Counted from the first letter of the stretch, positions 25,454 to 35,019 are shown. The stretch: 64,000 nt of DNA from Microbacterium yannicii (GCF_024055635.1 NZ_JAMXMB010000036.1:124001-188000); one strand, 5' to 3'. Translations and numbers: made by a program. Notes: generated by a model not told the origin, from the letters alone.

Positions 25454-28400
25454 CGCTGGACACGATCGACAGGGCGGATGCCGGCTCCCGCGACGATGAC
25501 GCCGCGTTCGACGCCGCACGCATCGCCGATCCCCGCTTCGTGCGGGAGAACCGCCGCCCCGCGCACTCGGATCACCGCTGGTTCCGCTCGGCGGAGGAGG
25601 CGGCCGACGGTCGCAGCGGATATGAGCAGTCGCTGAGCGGCCGGTGGAAGATCCACTACGCGAAGAATCCGGCCGCCGCGCCGGCGGGGTTCTTCGACCC
25701 GGGGTACGACTGCGAGAGCTGGGACGACATCCCCGTCCCGGCGCACATCCAGCTGCACGGCTACGACCGCCCTCAGTACGTCAACGTGCAGTACCCGTGG
25801 GACGGCGTGGAGGAGATCTCACCGGGACAGGTGCCCGAGCGCTACAACCCGGTGGCCTCGTACGTGAAGAGCTTCGTGCTGGATCGCCCTCTCGAGACGG
25901 GCGAGACGGTGAGCGTGAGCTTTCTCGGCGCCGAGAGCGCGATCGCCGTCTGGCTGAACGGCCGGTACCTCGGCTACGCGACCGACAGCTTCACGCCGTC
26001 GGAGTTCGACGTGACCGATGCGCTCGTCGAGGGCGAGAACAAGCTCGCGGCGCAGGTCTTCAAGTTCTCGAGCGGCTCGTGGCTCGAAGACCAGGACTTC
26101 TTCCGCTTCTCGGGCCTGTTCCGCGACGTCGTGCTCTCCCGCCGGCCGGTGGTGCACGTCGAGGACATCCGGGTCGATGTGGACCTCGCACCCGGCAACC
26201 AGGTCGCCGACGTGACCCTGCGCGTCGCCCTGCGCGGTGACGGACGCGTGCGCGCCCGCATCGACGGGGTCGGCGAGCTCGAGCATCGCGGAGACGGCGG
26301 CTTCGGCATCCGTCTTCAGAATCCCCTGCTGTGGAGCCCGGAGCATCCGGCGCTGTACGACGTCGAGATCGAGGTGCGCGACGGTGACGGAGCCCTCGTC
26401 GAGGTCATCATGCAGCGGGTCGGCGTGCGGCGTTTCGCGATCGAGGACGGGCTGCTCTCGCTCAACGGACGACGCGTGGTGTTCCTCGGCGTGAACCGTC
26501 ACGAATTCGGCCTGGCCGGCCGCGTGCAGACGGCGGCCGAGATCGAGTCCGACATCCTGCTCCTCAAAGCCGCCGGCGTGAACGCGGTGCGCACGAGCCA
26601 CTATCCGAACAGCACCGCGTTCTACCACCTCGCCGACCGGCACGGACTCATGGTCATCGACGAGATGAACCTCGAGAGCCACGGTGTGTGGGACCGCATC
26701 CGCAAGCTCGGCGCGCCGATCGACGAGGCCGTCCCCGGCGATCGCCCCGAGTGGCTGCCCGCCCTGCTCGACCGCGCGGCCAGCATGTACGAGCGCGACA
26801 AGAACCACCCCAGCATCGTGATGTGGTCGTGCGGCAACGAGTCCTACGGCGGCACCAACCTGCGCGACGTCGCGGCGTACTTCCGCGACGTCGACACGCG
26901 TCCCGTGCACTACGAAGGAGTGCACTGGGACCCGCGCCACGAGGAGACGACGGATGTCGTCAGCCAGATGTACACGCCCGCGGCCGAGGTCGAGGAGTTC
27001 CTGCGCGAGCACCGCGAGAAGCCGTTCATCCTCTGCGAGTACGCCCACGCGATGGGCAACTCGTTCGGCGCCGTCGACGAGTACATCGAGCTCGCCTACC
27101 GTGAGCCGCTGTTCCAGGGCGGGTTCATCTGGGACTTCGCCGACCAGGCGATCGCGCTGACCGACCGCTACGGCGAGGAGTACTTCGGCTACGGCGGAGA
27201 CTTCGGCGATGCGCCGAACGACGGCGAGTTCTGCGGCAACGGCATCTTCTTCACCGACCACACGCCGACGCCCAAGCTGCAGGAGGTCGCCTACGTCTAT
27301 CAGGGCCTGCGCATCCGCATCGACGACGACGCCATGACGGTGCACAACCGGCTGATGGCGACGTCCAGCGCGGCCTATCGTTGCGTCGTGACGCTCGCGC
27401 GCGAGGGCGAGGTGCTGCGTCAGGCCGAGGTCGAGACCGACATCGCGGCCGGCGAGACGGGCACTGTCGCCCTCCCGCTCGCCGTCCCGGCGGCGCCGGG
27501 GGAGTACACGATCGACGTCTCGTTCCGGCTGCGGTCGGCGACGGCGTGGGCACCGGAGGGCCATGAGGTCGCTCGCGAGCAGCGCGTCGTCCGGGTCGGG
27601 TCGCCGCCGGCGGTCGTGGCGGCGCCTGCGCCGGAGCTCGTCCGCGGTGCGCACAACATCGGCGTGCGCGGCGCCGGGTTCAGCGTCCTGTTCTCGACCC
27701 TGTACGGCGGACTGGCCTCGTACCGCTTCGGCATGACCTCGGACGGCGGGCGCGAGCTCTTGACGTCCATGCCGCGCCCGCACTTCTGGCACGCGCCCAC
27801 CGCGAACGAACGCGGGTGGGAGGCGCCGTTCGAGGACGGCCAGTGGCTGCTCGCGAGCCGCTACGGCCGGGTGCGCGACCCGCTGACCACGACGCGGGTC
27901 GAGACGGATGAGACCTCGGTGACCGTGACGCTCTCGTACGAGCTGCCCACGCGACCGGCGACGACATGCGATGTCGCGTACCGCGTCGACGGTGCAGGCC
28001 GGGTCGAGGTGACCCAGACCCTGCAACTCGTCGACGGGCTGCCGAGCCTCCCCGAATTCGGGATGCTGCTGACGACGCTGCCCGAGTTCCGCAGGCTGCG
28101 GTGGTACGGCGACGGGCCCGAGGAATGCTACGTGGATCGCCGCGGCGGCGCGCGACTGGGCGTATACGATCGCGACGTGGCGACCGAACTCACCCCCTAC
28201 CTGCGCCCACAGGAAGCGGGCAGCCGCACGGGCGTGCGCTGGGCCGAGGTCACCGATGGGCGCGGCGCGGGCCTCCGCGTCGAATCGCCCGAGGGCATGG
28301 AGTTCTCGGCCCTGCCCTGGACGCCCGACGAGGTGGAGAACGCCCTGCACCACACCGAGCTGCCCCCGATCCATCGCACCGTGCTGCGCCCGGCGCTCAT

Positions 28401-28509
28401 GCGGCGCGGGGTCGGCGGCGACGACTCGTGGGGCGCGCGCACGCTGGCGCAGTACCACCTGCCGACGAGCGGCGACCTCGAGTTCCGCTTCGCCTTCCGA
28501 GGGGTGTGA
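25450..28509 (+). CDS. GH2 beta-galactosidase, LacZ type
   Basis: A 1019-aa five-domain GH2 enzyme, close to the length of E. coli LacZ. GTG 25450 overlaps the permease stop (GTGA). The N-terminal sugar-binding domain has PAHIQLHGYDRPQYVNVQYPW and SWLEDQDFFRFSGLFRDV. The barrel has HYPN, acid/base E409 in DEMNLESHG, RDKNHPSIVMWSCGNES and nucleophile E530 in ILCEYAHAMGNS. C-terminal beta domains follow, with YGDGPEECYVDR and EFRFAFRG. There is no signal peptide, so it hydrolyses imported beta-galactosides in the cytoplasm. It is the fourth gene of the sugar operon, next to its regulator. Confidence 0.95.
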   Translation: MTLDTIDRADAGSRDDDAAFDAARIADPRFVRENRRPAHSDHRWFRSAEEAADGRSGYEQSLSGRWKIHYAKNPAAAPAGFFDPGYDCESWDDIPVPAHIQLHGYDRPQYVNVQYPWDGVEEISPGQVPERYNPVASYVKSFVLDRPLETGETVSVSFLGAESAIAVWLNGRYLGYATDSFTPSEFDVTDALVEGENKLAAQVFKFSSGSWLEDQDFFRFSGLFRDVVLSRRPVVHVEDIRVDVDLAPGNQVADVTLRVALRGDGRVRARIDGVGELEHRGDGGFGIRLQNPLLWSPEHPALYDVEIEVRDGDGALVEVIMQRVGVRRFAIEDGLLSLNGRRVVFLGVNRHEFGLAGRVQTAAEIESDILLLKAAGVNAVRTSHYPNSTAFYHLADRHGLMVIDEMNLESHGVWDRIRKLGAPIDEAVPGDRPEWLPALLDRAASMYERDKNHPSIVMWSCGNESYGGTNLRDVAAYFRDVDTRPVHYEGVHWDPRHEETTDVVSQMYTPAAEVEEFLREHREKPFILCEYAHAMGNSFGAVDEYIELAYREPLFQGGFIWDFADQAIALTDRYGEEYFGYGGDFGDAPNDGEFCGNGIFFTDHTPTPKLQEVAYVYQGLRIRIDDDAMTVHNRLMATSSAAYRCVVTLAREGEVLRQAEVETDIAAGETGTVALPLAVPAAPGEYTIDVSFRLRSATAWAPEGHEVAREQRVVRVGSPPAVVAAPAPELVRGAHNIGVRGAGFSVLFSTLYGGLASYRFGMTSDGGRELLTSMPRPHFWHAPTANERGWEAPFEDGQWLLASRYGRVRDPLTTTRVETDETSVTVTLSYELPTRPATTCDVAYRVDGAGRVEVTQTLQLVDGLPSLPEFGMLLTTLPEFRRLRWYGDGPEECYVDRRGGARLGVYDRDVATELTPYLRPQEAGSRTGVRWAEVTDGRGAGLRVESPEGMEFSALPWTPDEVENALHHTELPPIHRTVLRPALMRRGVGGDDSWGARTLAQYHLPTSGDLEFRFAFRGV

Positions 28510-29514
28510 ATGGCTGAACGCCGCACATCGCTGCGGGATGTCGCGCAGGCTGTCGGCGTCTCGGTGCAGACCGTGTCCCGCGTGGCGAACGGCGAGCCCA
28601 ACGTGGCGCCCGAGAAGCGCCAGCTGATCCTGAGCACCATGCGCGAGCTCGGCTACCGGCCGAACGCCGCGGCGCGGGCCATCCGTCGCGGGTCGTTCCG
28701 CACCGTGGGTGTCGTCTACTACAACCTGCACTCGGTCGGCACGCACCGCTCGCTCGAGGCGATCTCGGAGCGGGCCGCCGAGAGCGGCTATGCCACGACG
28801 CTGATGCCGTTGGCCGCCACCTCCGGGCGGGCGGCCAACGGCGCCTTCACACGGCTGGGCGAGATGGCCGTCGACGTGCTCATCGTCATCCTGCCCGCGC
28901 CCTTCGGCGTGGACGAGACGCTGCAGCTGCCGGAGGGCGTGCCGACGGTCGTCCTCGGCCCGCCGCTGGTCGACGGCGTCGCCTCCGTCGACTTCGAGCA
29001 GGACAGCGGCGCGCGCGAGGCGGTCGCTCACCTGCTGGACCTCGGGCACGAGACGGTCCATCACATCACCGGCCCGTCCGGCTCGTTCTCCGCGGCAGCC
29101 CGGCATCGCGCGTGGCACGACGTGCTGACCGAGCGCGGACGGGAGATCCCGCCGCCCCGGCCCGGCGACTGGACTCCGGGGTCGGGCTACGAGGCGACCA
29201 GACGCCTGCTGCGCGAGGAGCGCCCGACCGCGATCCTCGCCGCGAACGACCAGATGGCGCTCGGTGCCTACCGGGCGATCACCGAGGCGGGCCTGCGCAT
29301 CCCCGAGGACATCTCGCTGGTCGGCTTCGACGACATCGACGAGGCCGAGATGTTCGCGCCGCCGCTGACCACCGTCCGCCAGGAATGGGGGCTCCTCGGT
29401 CGTGAGTCGCTCCGTGTCGCGTTGGACATGGAGCGCGGCGCTCCGCCCGAGAACGTCCAGCTGCCCACCTGGCTCGTCGTTCGCGACTCCACTGCGCCAC
29501 CCCGCGCAGGCTGA
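28510..29514 (+). CDS. LacI-family repressor of the beta-galactoside operon
   Basis: A 334-aa LacI/GalR regulator. The N-terminal HTH is SLRDVAQAVGVSVQTVSRVANG, followed by the hinge NAAARAIRRG; residues 62-330 form a periplasmic-binding-like ligand domain (HITGPSGSFSAAARHRAW, AILAANDQMALGAYRAI, EDISLVGFDDIDEAEMF). ATG 28510 immediately follows the stop of the beta-galactosidase gene, so expression is autoregulated within the operon. Its likely target is the TGGT-ACGT-ACCA palindrome at 22057. It converges with the HAD gene at a 10-bp gap. Confidence 0.93.
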   Translation: MAERRTSLRDVAQAVGVSVQTVSRVANGEPNVAPEKRQLILSTMRELGYRPNAAARAIRRGSFRTVGVVYYNLHSVGTHRSLEAISERAAESGYATTLMPLAATSGRAANGAFTRLGEMAVDVLIVILPAPFGVDETLQLPEGVPTVVLGPPLVDGVASVDFEQDSGAREAVAHLLDLGHETVHHITGPSGSFSAAARHRAWHDVLTERGREIPPPRPGDWTPGSGYEATRRLLREERPTAILAANDQMALGAYRAITEAGLRIPEDISLVGFDDIDEAEMFAPPLTTVRQEWGLLGRESLRVALDMERGAPPENVQLPTWLVVRDSTAPPRAG

Positions 29515-29524
29515 CGGCGGGCTG

Positions 29525-30490
29525 TCAGATCAGCCCGAGCCGGCGCAGGGCGTTGGCGACGCCGTGGTCGAGCACGTCGGTGGTGACGAAATCGGCGAGC
29601 TGCTTGAGCTCGGGCTGCGCGTTGCCCATGGCCACCGCGACGCCGCACACCTCGAACATCTCGACGTCGTTCCAGCTGTCGCCGATCGCGACGGCATCCG
29701 CGGCGTCCATTCCGAGATGTGCTAGCAGCAGCTCGATCGCCGAGCCCTTCGTCGTGCCGCGCTCGCTGATCTCGCCGTTCGATCCGCCCGGCAGCGGCAT
29801 GCTCCCCGGCACGATGAGGAACTCGTCGCCGAGGTCGGCACGCAGCTCGTCGAGGCCCTCCTCGTGGTCGCTGACGAACACTGCCTTGTCGATGCGGCTG
29901 AGGTCCGCCTCGTCCGCACTCGGGAACGTCCGCTGTGCGAGGCCCACGAGCGAATCCTCGGGGCGCACCTCCTGGCCCGCCTGCACCCGTGCCTCGAGGG
30001 CGGCGGCATAGTCGCGCATCAGCTCGGCCATGTCATCGCTCGCGTAGACGCCGTCGCCGGTCTGGAGGAAATAGCGGATGCCGCGACTCCGCAGCGCGGT
30101 CAGCATGCGGTCGGCCGCCGCCGGCGACAGGGGGCGTTCGGCGATCACTTCGCCGCCGGAGGTGACGAGGGCGCCCGAGTTGGTGACCGCGCCGTCGAAG
30201 CCGATCTCGGCGACCACCGGATGGATGTCGGCGGCCGAGCGGCCGGTGCTCAGGTACACGAGGTGCCCCGCCGCGCGCGCGGCGCGGACGGCGGCCGGCG
30301 TCGAGGGGGAGATGTGGGCGCCGTGCTCGAGGATCGTCCCGTCCACGTCGAGGAAGACGATGCGCCGCCGGGCGGTTCGCGCGCTCGGTCCAGTCGCCTG
30401 CGCGCTCGGTCCGGTCGCCTGCGCGCTCGGTCCGGTCGCCTGCGCGCTCGGTCCGGTGGCTTCGGTCCCTGAGCCTGTCGAAGGGGTCAT
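29525..30490 (-). CDS. Cof-type HAD hydrolase with repeat-derived N-terminus
   Basis: A 321-aa HAD phosphatase of the Cof/IIB group. Motif I is FLDVDGTILE (Asp nucleophile near 47), motif II TGRSA, motif III lysine in GTTKGSAIELLL, and motif IV AIGDSWNDVEMFEVCG. Substrates of the group are sugar phosphates and phosphorylated cofactors. The first 40 residues are not HAD-like: a start codon and MTPSTGSGTEA encoded by a dispersed genomic repeat, then four TGPSAQA heptads encoded by a 21-bp minisatellite. No ATG or GTG lies between this and the HAD core, so the repeat appears to supply the start. ATG 30490 overlaps the stop of the LysE gene. Confidence 0.9.
   Translation of the reverse strand: MTPSTGSGTEATGPSAQATGPSAQATGPSAQATGPSARTARRRIVFLDVDGTILEHGAHISPSTPAAVRAARAAGHLVYLSTGRSAADIHPVVAEIGFDGAVTNSGALVTSGGEVIAERPLSPAAADRMLTALRSRGIRYFLQTGDGVYASDDMAELMRDYAAALEARVQAGQEVRPEDSLVGLAQRTFPSADEADLSRIDKAVFVSDHEEGLDELRADLGDEFLIVPGSMPLPGGSNGEISERGTTKGSAIELLLAHLGMDAADAVAIGDSWNDVEMFEVCGVAVAMGNAQPELKQLADFVTTDVLDHGVANALRRLGLI
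30381..30464. repeat. 21-bp minisatellite, four units, in frame in the HAD gene
   Basis: Four consecutive 21-bp units start at 30381, 30402, 30423 and 30444. Units 2 and 3 are identical (GCGCTCGGTCCGGTCGCCTG plus C); unit 1 has one change and unit 4 diverges only at its end. Each unit encodes TGPSAQA on the - strand. It abuts the dispersed repeat at 30464. Confidence 0.9.
30464..30486. repeat. Dispersed repeat DR, copy 1 (overlaps a start codon)
   Basis: GGTCCCTGAGCCTGTCGAAG plus GGG, the reverse complement of CTTCGACAGGCTCAGGGACC. Copies or close variants lie at 47882, 47960 and 48941. Here the copy ends two bases before the ATG of the HAD gene on the - strand and encodes its first residues. 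Confidence 0.8.
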
Positions 30491-31128
30491 CAGTGTTTGT
30501 TCCCGGTGAAGAGGAGGATGCCGCCGAGGCCGATCATCAGGCCGCCCCCCGTGGCCGACAGCGTCGAGATGCGTTTCGGGGAGCGGCCGAACCAGGTGCG
30601 GGCGCCGGCGGCGACGAGCGCCCAGATGCCGTCCGAGATCAGCGCGATCACGAAGAACACGAGGCCGAGCTCGATCATCTGCAGCGGCACCATGCCGGCG
30701 TTCAGATCGACGAACTGGGGGAGCACCGCCACGAAGAAGGCGATGGTCTTCGGGTTGGTCACCCCGACGACGAACCCCTCACCGAGCTGACGCCAGGCCG
30801 AGCGCGGCAGTGCGGCGCCGGTCGCCTGGTCCGCCGCCCGGCGACGGTGGCGGATCGCCTGCACGCCGAGATACATCAGGTATACGGCGCCGGCGACCTT
30901 GACGATGGTGAAGAGCACGATCGACTGCGCGACGATGCCGCCGACGCCGATGGCCACGAGGCCGATGACCGGCAGCAGGCCCAGGGCGTTGCCGAGCACG
31001 CTGAGGAGCCCGCCGATCGGTCCGAGCGCGAGCGCGCGCCCGATCGTGAAGAGCACGCTCGGGCCCGGGATCACGATCAGCACCAGCGCGGCGAGCGTGA
31101 AGGCGAGGAGGTTCTCGAGCGGGACCAC
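30490..31128 (-). CDS. LysE/RhtB-family amino-acid exporter
   Basis: A 212-aa membrane protein with about six hydrophobic helices. The start, LLAFTLAALVLIVIPGPSVLFTIGRAL, carries the conserved PGPS of LysE/RhtB/LeuE exporters. FVVGVTNPKTIAFFVAVLPQFV is the second family signature. These proteins export amino acids such as lysine, threonine, homoserine or leucine by proton exchange; the substrate cannot be fixed here. GTG 31128 is 9 bp after the GNAT stop, and the gene's stop overlaps the HAD ATG (TGATG-type), so GNAT-LysE-HAD are probably one leftward unit. Confidence 0.9.
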   Translation of the reverse strand: MVPLENLLAFTLAALVLIVIPGPSVLFTIGRALALGPIGGLLSVLGNALGLLPVIGLVAIGVGGIVAQSIVLFTIVKVAGAVYLMYLGVQAIRHRRRAADQATGAALPRSAWRQLGEGFVVGVTNPKTIAFFVAVLPQFVDLNAGMVPLQMIELGLVFFVIALISDGIWALVAAGARTWFGRSPKRISTLSATGGGLMIGLGGILLFTGNKH

Positions 31129-31137
31129 ACCGCGAGC

Positions 31138-31632
31138 CTAGCCGCGGCGCCTCGCGTCGAGCCGCTTGCGCAGGAAGACCTGCTCGGTGCCGTCGCCTTC
31201 GGGCACGCGCTGGGTCTCGGCATAGCCGACGCGTTCGTAGAGGCGCTGGTTCGCCTCGCTCAGCGAGCCGGTGAACAGCTCGGCCTCGCTCGCACCGGCG
31301 GCGGCGCCGCGGCGTTCGACCGCCTCCAGCAGAGCACTGCCGATCCCCTCGCCGGCACGATCAGGCGCGATCGCGATGCGGCCGACCAGCAGCAGGTCGC
31401 CATCGACACGCGCGCGGAGTGCGCCGACCATGCGAGCGCCGTCGACGGCGACGACGCCGAGGTTCTCGGCCAGCTCGGCCTGGAGCTCCTCCAGCGTCTG
31501 GGTGAGGGGCGGCATATCGGGCGACCCATAGATCAGTGCCTCCTGCACGAACGCCGCGCGCTGCAGCGTCAGCACCTCGCCGGCGTCCGTGGGCTCGATC
31601 GGGCGGATCGTCAGGTCGGTGTCGTCGCTCAT
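31138..31632 (-). CDS. GNAT N-acetyltransferase
   Basis: A 164-aa single-domain GNAT protein. LTIRPIEPTDAGEVLTLQRAAF begins the fold, VGRIAIAPDRAGEGIGSALLEAVE is motif A with the acetyl-CoA pyrophosphate loop (RAGEGIGSAL), and LYERVGYAETQR is motif B. The acceptor substrate is unknown. It is the first gene of the leftward GNAT-LysE-HAD group and diverges from rlmN across a 127-bp gap. Confidence 0.87.
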   Translation of the reverse strand: MSDDTDLTIRPIEPTDAGEVLTLQRAAFVQEALIYGSPDMPPLTQTLEELQAELAENLGVVAVDGARMVGALRARVDGDLLLVGRIAIAPDRAGEGIGSALLEAVERRGAAAGASEAELFTGSLSEANQRLYERVGYAETQRVPEGDGTEQVFLRKRLDARRRG

Positions 31633-31759
31633 CGGGTCAGGCTAGCGGCGTCGCCCAACTGCCCGAGGGGGCTTGACCACGCGCGGGTGCGAGTGCGCGG
31701 GGCAGGCGGGAGGCGGCGGCATCGGCATCCGTCCAGGCGCGTCCCCTACCCTGGATTTC

Positions 31760-33001
31760 ATGACCGATTCGCCCGTGCGCACGACCAAACCCAGGCAGGT
31801 GCGTCCGGCGACGGAGGGCTGGACCCAGAAGAAGGATGCCGAGGGCCGGCCTCTTCTGCAGTTCGCCAGCCCCAAGCGGGGCAAGCCGCCGGTGCATCTG
31901 GCCGACCTCACCCCCGAGCAGCGCGTCGAGAAGGTCAAGGAGCTCGGGCTTCCCGGCTTCCGGGCGAAGCAGCTCGAGAAGCACTACTTCCAGCACTGGA
32001 CCCACAACCCCGCCGACATGACGGACCTCCCCGCCGAAGGGCGTGAGGAGTTCGTCCACGGCATGCTGCCGCCGCTGCTCACCGAGGTACGTCGCCTCGA
32101 GACCGACCGCGGCGACACCATCAAGTTCCTGTGGAAGCTGCACGACGGCGCCCTCGTCGAGTCGGTGCTCATGCGCTACCCGGGCCGCATCACACTGTGC
32201 GTGTCCAGCCAGGCCGGCTGCGGCATGAACTGCCCGTTCTGCGCGACCGGACAGGCGGGCCTCACCCGCAACATGTCGGCGGCCGAGATCATCGAGCAGA
32301 TCGTGCGCGCCAACCGCCTCATCGCCGACGGCGGACTGGGCGGCAAGAAGAAGGACGACCACTCCGCCGAGCGGGTGTCGAACATCGTCTTCATGGGCAT
32401 GGGCGAGCCGCTCGCGAACTACGCGCGGGTCATGCAGGCGGTGCGGGTGATGACGGACAAGCAGCACGGCCTCGGCATGAGCGCCCGCGGCATCACCGTG
32501 TCGACGGTCGGACTCGTGCCCGCGATCACGAAACTGGCGAACGAGGACATCCCGGTGACGTTCGCCCTCTCGCTGCACGCCCCCGACGACAAGCTCCGCG
32601 ACGAGCTCATCCCGGTCAACTCGCGCTGGAAGGTCGACGAAGCGCTCGACGCCGCACGCGCCTACTTCGACAAGACCGGACGCCGCGTGTCGATCGAGTA
32701 CGCGCTCATCAAGGACATGAACGACCACGGCTGGCGGGCCGACCTCCTGGCCGAGAAGCTCAACGCGCGCGGTCGCGGCTGGGTGCACGTCAACCCCATC
32801 CCGCTCAACCCGACCCCCGGCTCGATTTGGACGGCATCCGACGTGCCGGTGCAGAACGAGTTCGTCCGCCGGCTCAACGATGCCGGCATCCCGACGACCC
32901 TCCGCGACACCCGCGGCAAGGAGATCGACGGCGCCTGCGGTCAGCTGGTCGCCACCGAAGAGGACGAGGCGGTCGCCGCCGCCACGCCGCTCGAGGACTG
33001 A
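31760..33001 (+). CDS. rlmN: 23S rRNA A2503 / tRNA A37 methyltransferase RlmN
   Basis: A 413-aa radical-SAM enzyme. The Fe-S cysteines are C154, C158 and C161 in [26 protein letters not shown] and ALSLHAPDD are core SAM-binding motifs, and the C-terminal methyl-carrying Cys lies in DGACGQL. It methylates C2 of A2503 in 23S rRNA and A37 in some tRNAs. ATG 31760 is chosen; upstream in-frame starts would add a non-conserved Gly/Arg stretch. The N-terminal [19 protein letters not shown] tail is a common actinobacterial addition. Confidence 0.96.
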   Translation: MTDSPVRTTKPRQVRPATEGWTQKKDAEGRPLLQFASPKRGKPPVHLADLTPEQRVEKVKELGLPGFRAKQLEKHYFQHWTHNPADMTDLPAEGREEFVHGMLPPLLTEVRRLETDRGDTIKFLWKLHDGALVESVLMRYPGRITLCVSSQAGCGMNCPFCATGQAGLTRNMSAAEIIEQIVRANRLIADGGLGGKKKDDHSAERVSNIVFMGMGEPLANYARVMQAVRVMTDKQHGLGMSARGITVSTVGLVPAITKLANEDIPVTFALSLHAPDDKLRDELIPVNSRWKVDEALDAARAYFDKTGRRVSIEYALIKDMNDHGWRADLLAEKLNARGRGWVHVNPIPLNPTPGSIWTASDVPVQNEFVRRLNDAGIPTTLRDTRGKEIDGACGQLVATEEDEAVAAATPLED

Positions 33002-33066
33002 CCTCACCGCCGCTCCGCGGTTGGAGACTCACCTGCCGCACAGGTTGCCCTGTCTAGGGTGTCGGG

Positions 33067-34725
33067 ATGTCTTTCTCCGCACACCGACCGGGCCGGTTCG
33101 GCTCCGACGGCCGCATCGAGTTCGAGGCGGACGACGAGGCGCGCGCCGAGGATCTGTATCTCGACGATGTGCGGGCCCAGCAGGCGGCCGGCGAGCCGCG
33201 AGACGACCGGGAGGATGCCGGCGGCCCGGACGACCCGTACCCCGTGACGCGCGACCTGCTCGAGGACGCGCTGGCGATGAACCCGACGCAGCCGGTCGCG
33301 GTGGTCCGCGACGAGCCTGCGGTGGACGACAGGGCTGCACTGGATGACAGGGTGACGGAGCCGGCGATCACCGCGACCACGCCGATCGGGGAGTGGGGCG
33401 CTGCGGCGGAGCCCGATGCGACCGCCCACGTGCTGGTCGCGGAGGAGCCCGAGCCGGAACCCGCGCCGACGGAGCCCGCCCGCTCGGGTCGCTCGAAGCG
33501 CGCCGCGCGTCGGCGTGAACGCGGTGCGGGCTGGCGCCGGGTCGCGATCCTCGGCGGTGCCGACGGCACGGTGCTGGACGAGGTCCCCACCGAGACGCCG
33601 CGATTCGTGCAGATGTTCTTCGTGCTCGCCGGCACCGCCCTGGTCTCGGCGATCTCGATGATGTTCGCGCTGATGACCGGCGTGCGCGTCGGCGCCTGGG
33701 TCGCCGTGCCGCTCGCGATCGTGTGGGCGCTCATCATCTTCAATCTCGACCGCTTCCTCACCTCGACCATGCGCTCCACGCGCAACGTCTGGCGCCTCAT
33801 CGGGCTGGCGATCCCGCGCGTGATCATGGCCGCGATCATCGGCATCGTGGTCGCCGAGCCGCTCGTGCTGCAGGTGTTCCACAACGACATCGCGCGCGAG
33901 GTGACCGCCACCAACCTCGTGCAGGCGCAGTCCGATCAGGACGCCGTGACCTCCGGCCCCGAGAAGCAGGCGCTGGATGCCGCGAGCGAACGCGTCTCGG
34001 CCCTCGAGAGCCAGGCGGCCAGTGGTGTGGTGGCGGGCGCCGACACGACCTCCGGTGCGACGGCGTCGGCGCAGGCGACCGTCGACGACCTCACGGCCAA
34101 GCTCGCCGCGCAGCAGACCGTCATCGATCAGGCGCGCGCCATCTATGAGTGCGAGCTCACCGGCCAGGGTGCCGGGGAGGTCGCGGGGTGCAGCGGCGTC
34201 GCCGGCGAGGGAGCGAGCTCCGGCGCTGCCCAGGATCAGCTGGCCGCGGCCCAGTCGGCATACGACGATCTGGCCGCTCAGCTGACCACCGCGCAGTCGG
34301 ATCTCGCTGCCGCGCAGGCGGCCGGCACGGCCGACGCGGGCGCATCGGAAGCCCAGAACAAGAAGCAGGCGAAGGACGAGCTGCCCGCCGCTCGCGAGCA
34401 GTACGACGCGGCGCTTGCGGCGTACAACGCGCGTGCCGCCGAGGTCGCGGGCGGCAACGCCGGCGCGACCGGGCTGCTGAGCCAGATCAGCGGTCTGGAG
34501 CGCCTGTCGCAGCGCGAGCCGACGCTGCTGTGGGCGCACGGGCTGATCGCCGCGCTGTTCTTCATGATCGAGCTGCTCCCGGTGCTCGTGAAGGTGCTGA
34601 CCAGCTACGGCGACCCCACGCTGTACGAGAAGGCCGACGCGCTGCGCCGCCAGGTCGCCCTCGATCGCGTCACCGCCCGCAGCTGGCGGGAGCGCGCCGA
34701 CATCGCACAGGGCGGCCAGGCCTAG
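33067..34725 (+). CDS. DUF4407 membrane protein with long extracytoplasmic coiled coil
   Basis: A 552-aa protein. Residues 1-170 are acidic and disordered, ending in a basic patch (RSGRSKRAARRRERG) next to the membrane. Three helices follow at about 180-200, 207-226 and 246-268, including AIIFNLDRFLTSTMR, the DUF4407 signature. Residues 275-480 are an Ala/Gln-rich coiled coil with one Cys pair (YECELTG, VAGCSG). A fourth helix at about 493-515 (LIAALFFMIELLPVLVKVL) and a C-terminal YEKADALRRQVALDRVTARSW complete the family pattern. Function is unknown. It stands alone between rlmN and the ABC exporter genes. Confidence 0.85.
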   Translation: MSFSAHRPGRFGSDGRIEFEADDEARAEDLYLDDVRAQQAAGEPRDDREDAGGPDDPYPVTRDLLEDALAMNPTQPVAVVRDEPAVDDRAALDDRVTEPAITATTPIGEWGAAAEPDATAHVLVAEEPEPEPAPTEPARSGRSKRAARRRERGAGWRRVAILGGADGTVLDEVPTETPRFVQMFFVLAGTALVSAISMMFALMTGVRVGAWVAVPLAIVWALIIFNLDRFLTSTMRSTRNVWRLIGLAIPRVIMAAIIGIVVAEPLVLQVFHNDIAREVTATNLVQAQSDQDAVTSGPEKQALDAASERVSALESQAASGVVAGADTTSGATASAQATVDDLTAKLAAQQTVIDQARAIYECELTGQGAGEVAGCSGVAGEGASSGAAQDQLAAAQSAYDDLAAQLTTAQSDLAAAQAAGTADAGASEAQNKKQAKDELPAAREQYDAALAAYNARAAEVAGGNAGATGLLSQISGLERLSQREPTLLWAHGLIAALFFMIELLPVLVKVLTSYGDPTLYEKADALRRQVALDRVTARSWRERADIAQGGQA

Positions 34726-34755
34726 CCCGAGGCATCCCCCGCCTTCCCTGCCAGG

Positions 34756-34811
34756 AATCGCGAGAGGATATTTCCGCAGTCGGATGCGCGGAAACGTGCC
34801 CTTTCGCGATT
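34756..34811. repeat. 56-bp intergenic inverted repeat
   Basis: AATCGCGA at 34756 pairs with TCGCGATT ending at 34811, and TTTCCGC pairs with GCGGAAA inside it, giving a long imperfect hairpin. It lies 30 bp past the DUF4407 stop and could act as its terminator. Its design matches other intergenic elements in the window but the sequence is different. Confidence 0.65.
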
Positions 34812-34839
34812 GCAGACGGGTCGGCCGCGACTCGCGCGC

Positions 34840-34855
34840 ACGCGATATATCGTGT
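34840..34855 (+). promoter_or_regulatory. Palindrome CGATATATCG before the ABC exporter operon
   Basis: A 10-bp perfect palindrome (34843-34852) inside a 16-bp near-palindrome, placed just ahead of a -10-like TTAGAG. ATAT-rich palindromes of this sort are typical of PadR-family repressors that control drug exporters; that link is inference. No regulator gene is adjacent. The rest of the 294-bp gap 34726-35019 holds the hairpin described above and no gene that I can support. Confidence 0.5.
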
Positions 34856-35019
34856 TAGAGTGACCGGCGGGCGTCCGGGAACGCCCTCAGCCTTCGTCGT
34901 TCGCCCTCCGTGAACGTGTCTGCCGCGATGTCGGCGGGGCGTGCAATGGTGGGTCGGCATCCATGGACACCGCATCAGGCGGTGCTTCGTCATGGCATCG
35001 TCACTTCTGGGAGAAGTCC

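Noticed and set aside
25819..29118. 1099-aa antisense frame across lacZ and LacI
   Set aside because: No family motifs; the sense strand encodes complete GH2 and LacI proteins. Similar shadows occur at 1779-3899, 3997-6561 and 58749-61514.
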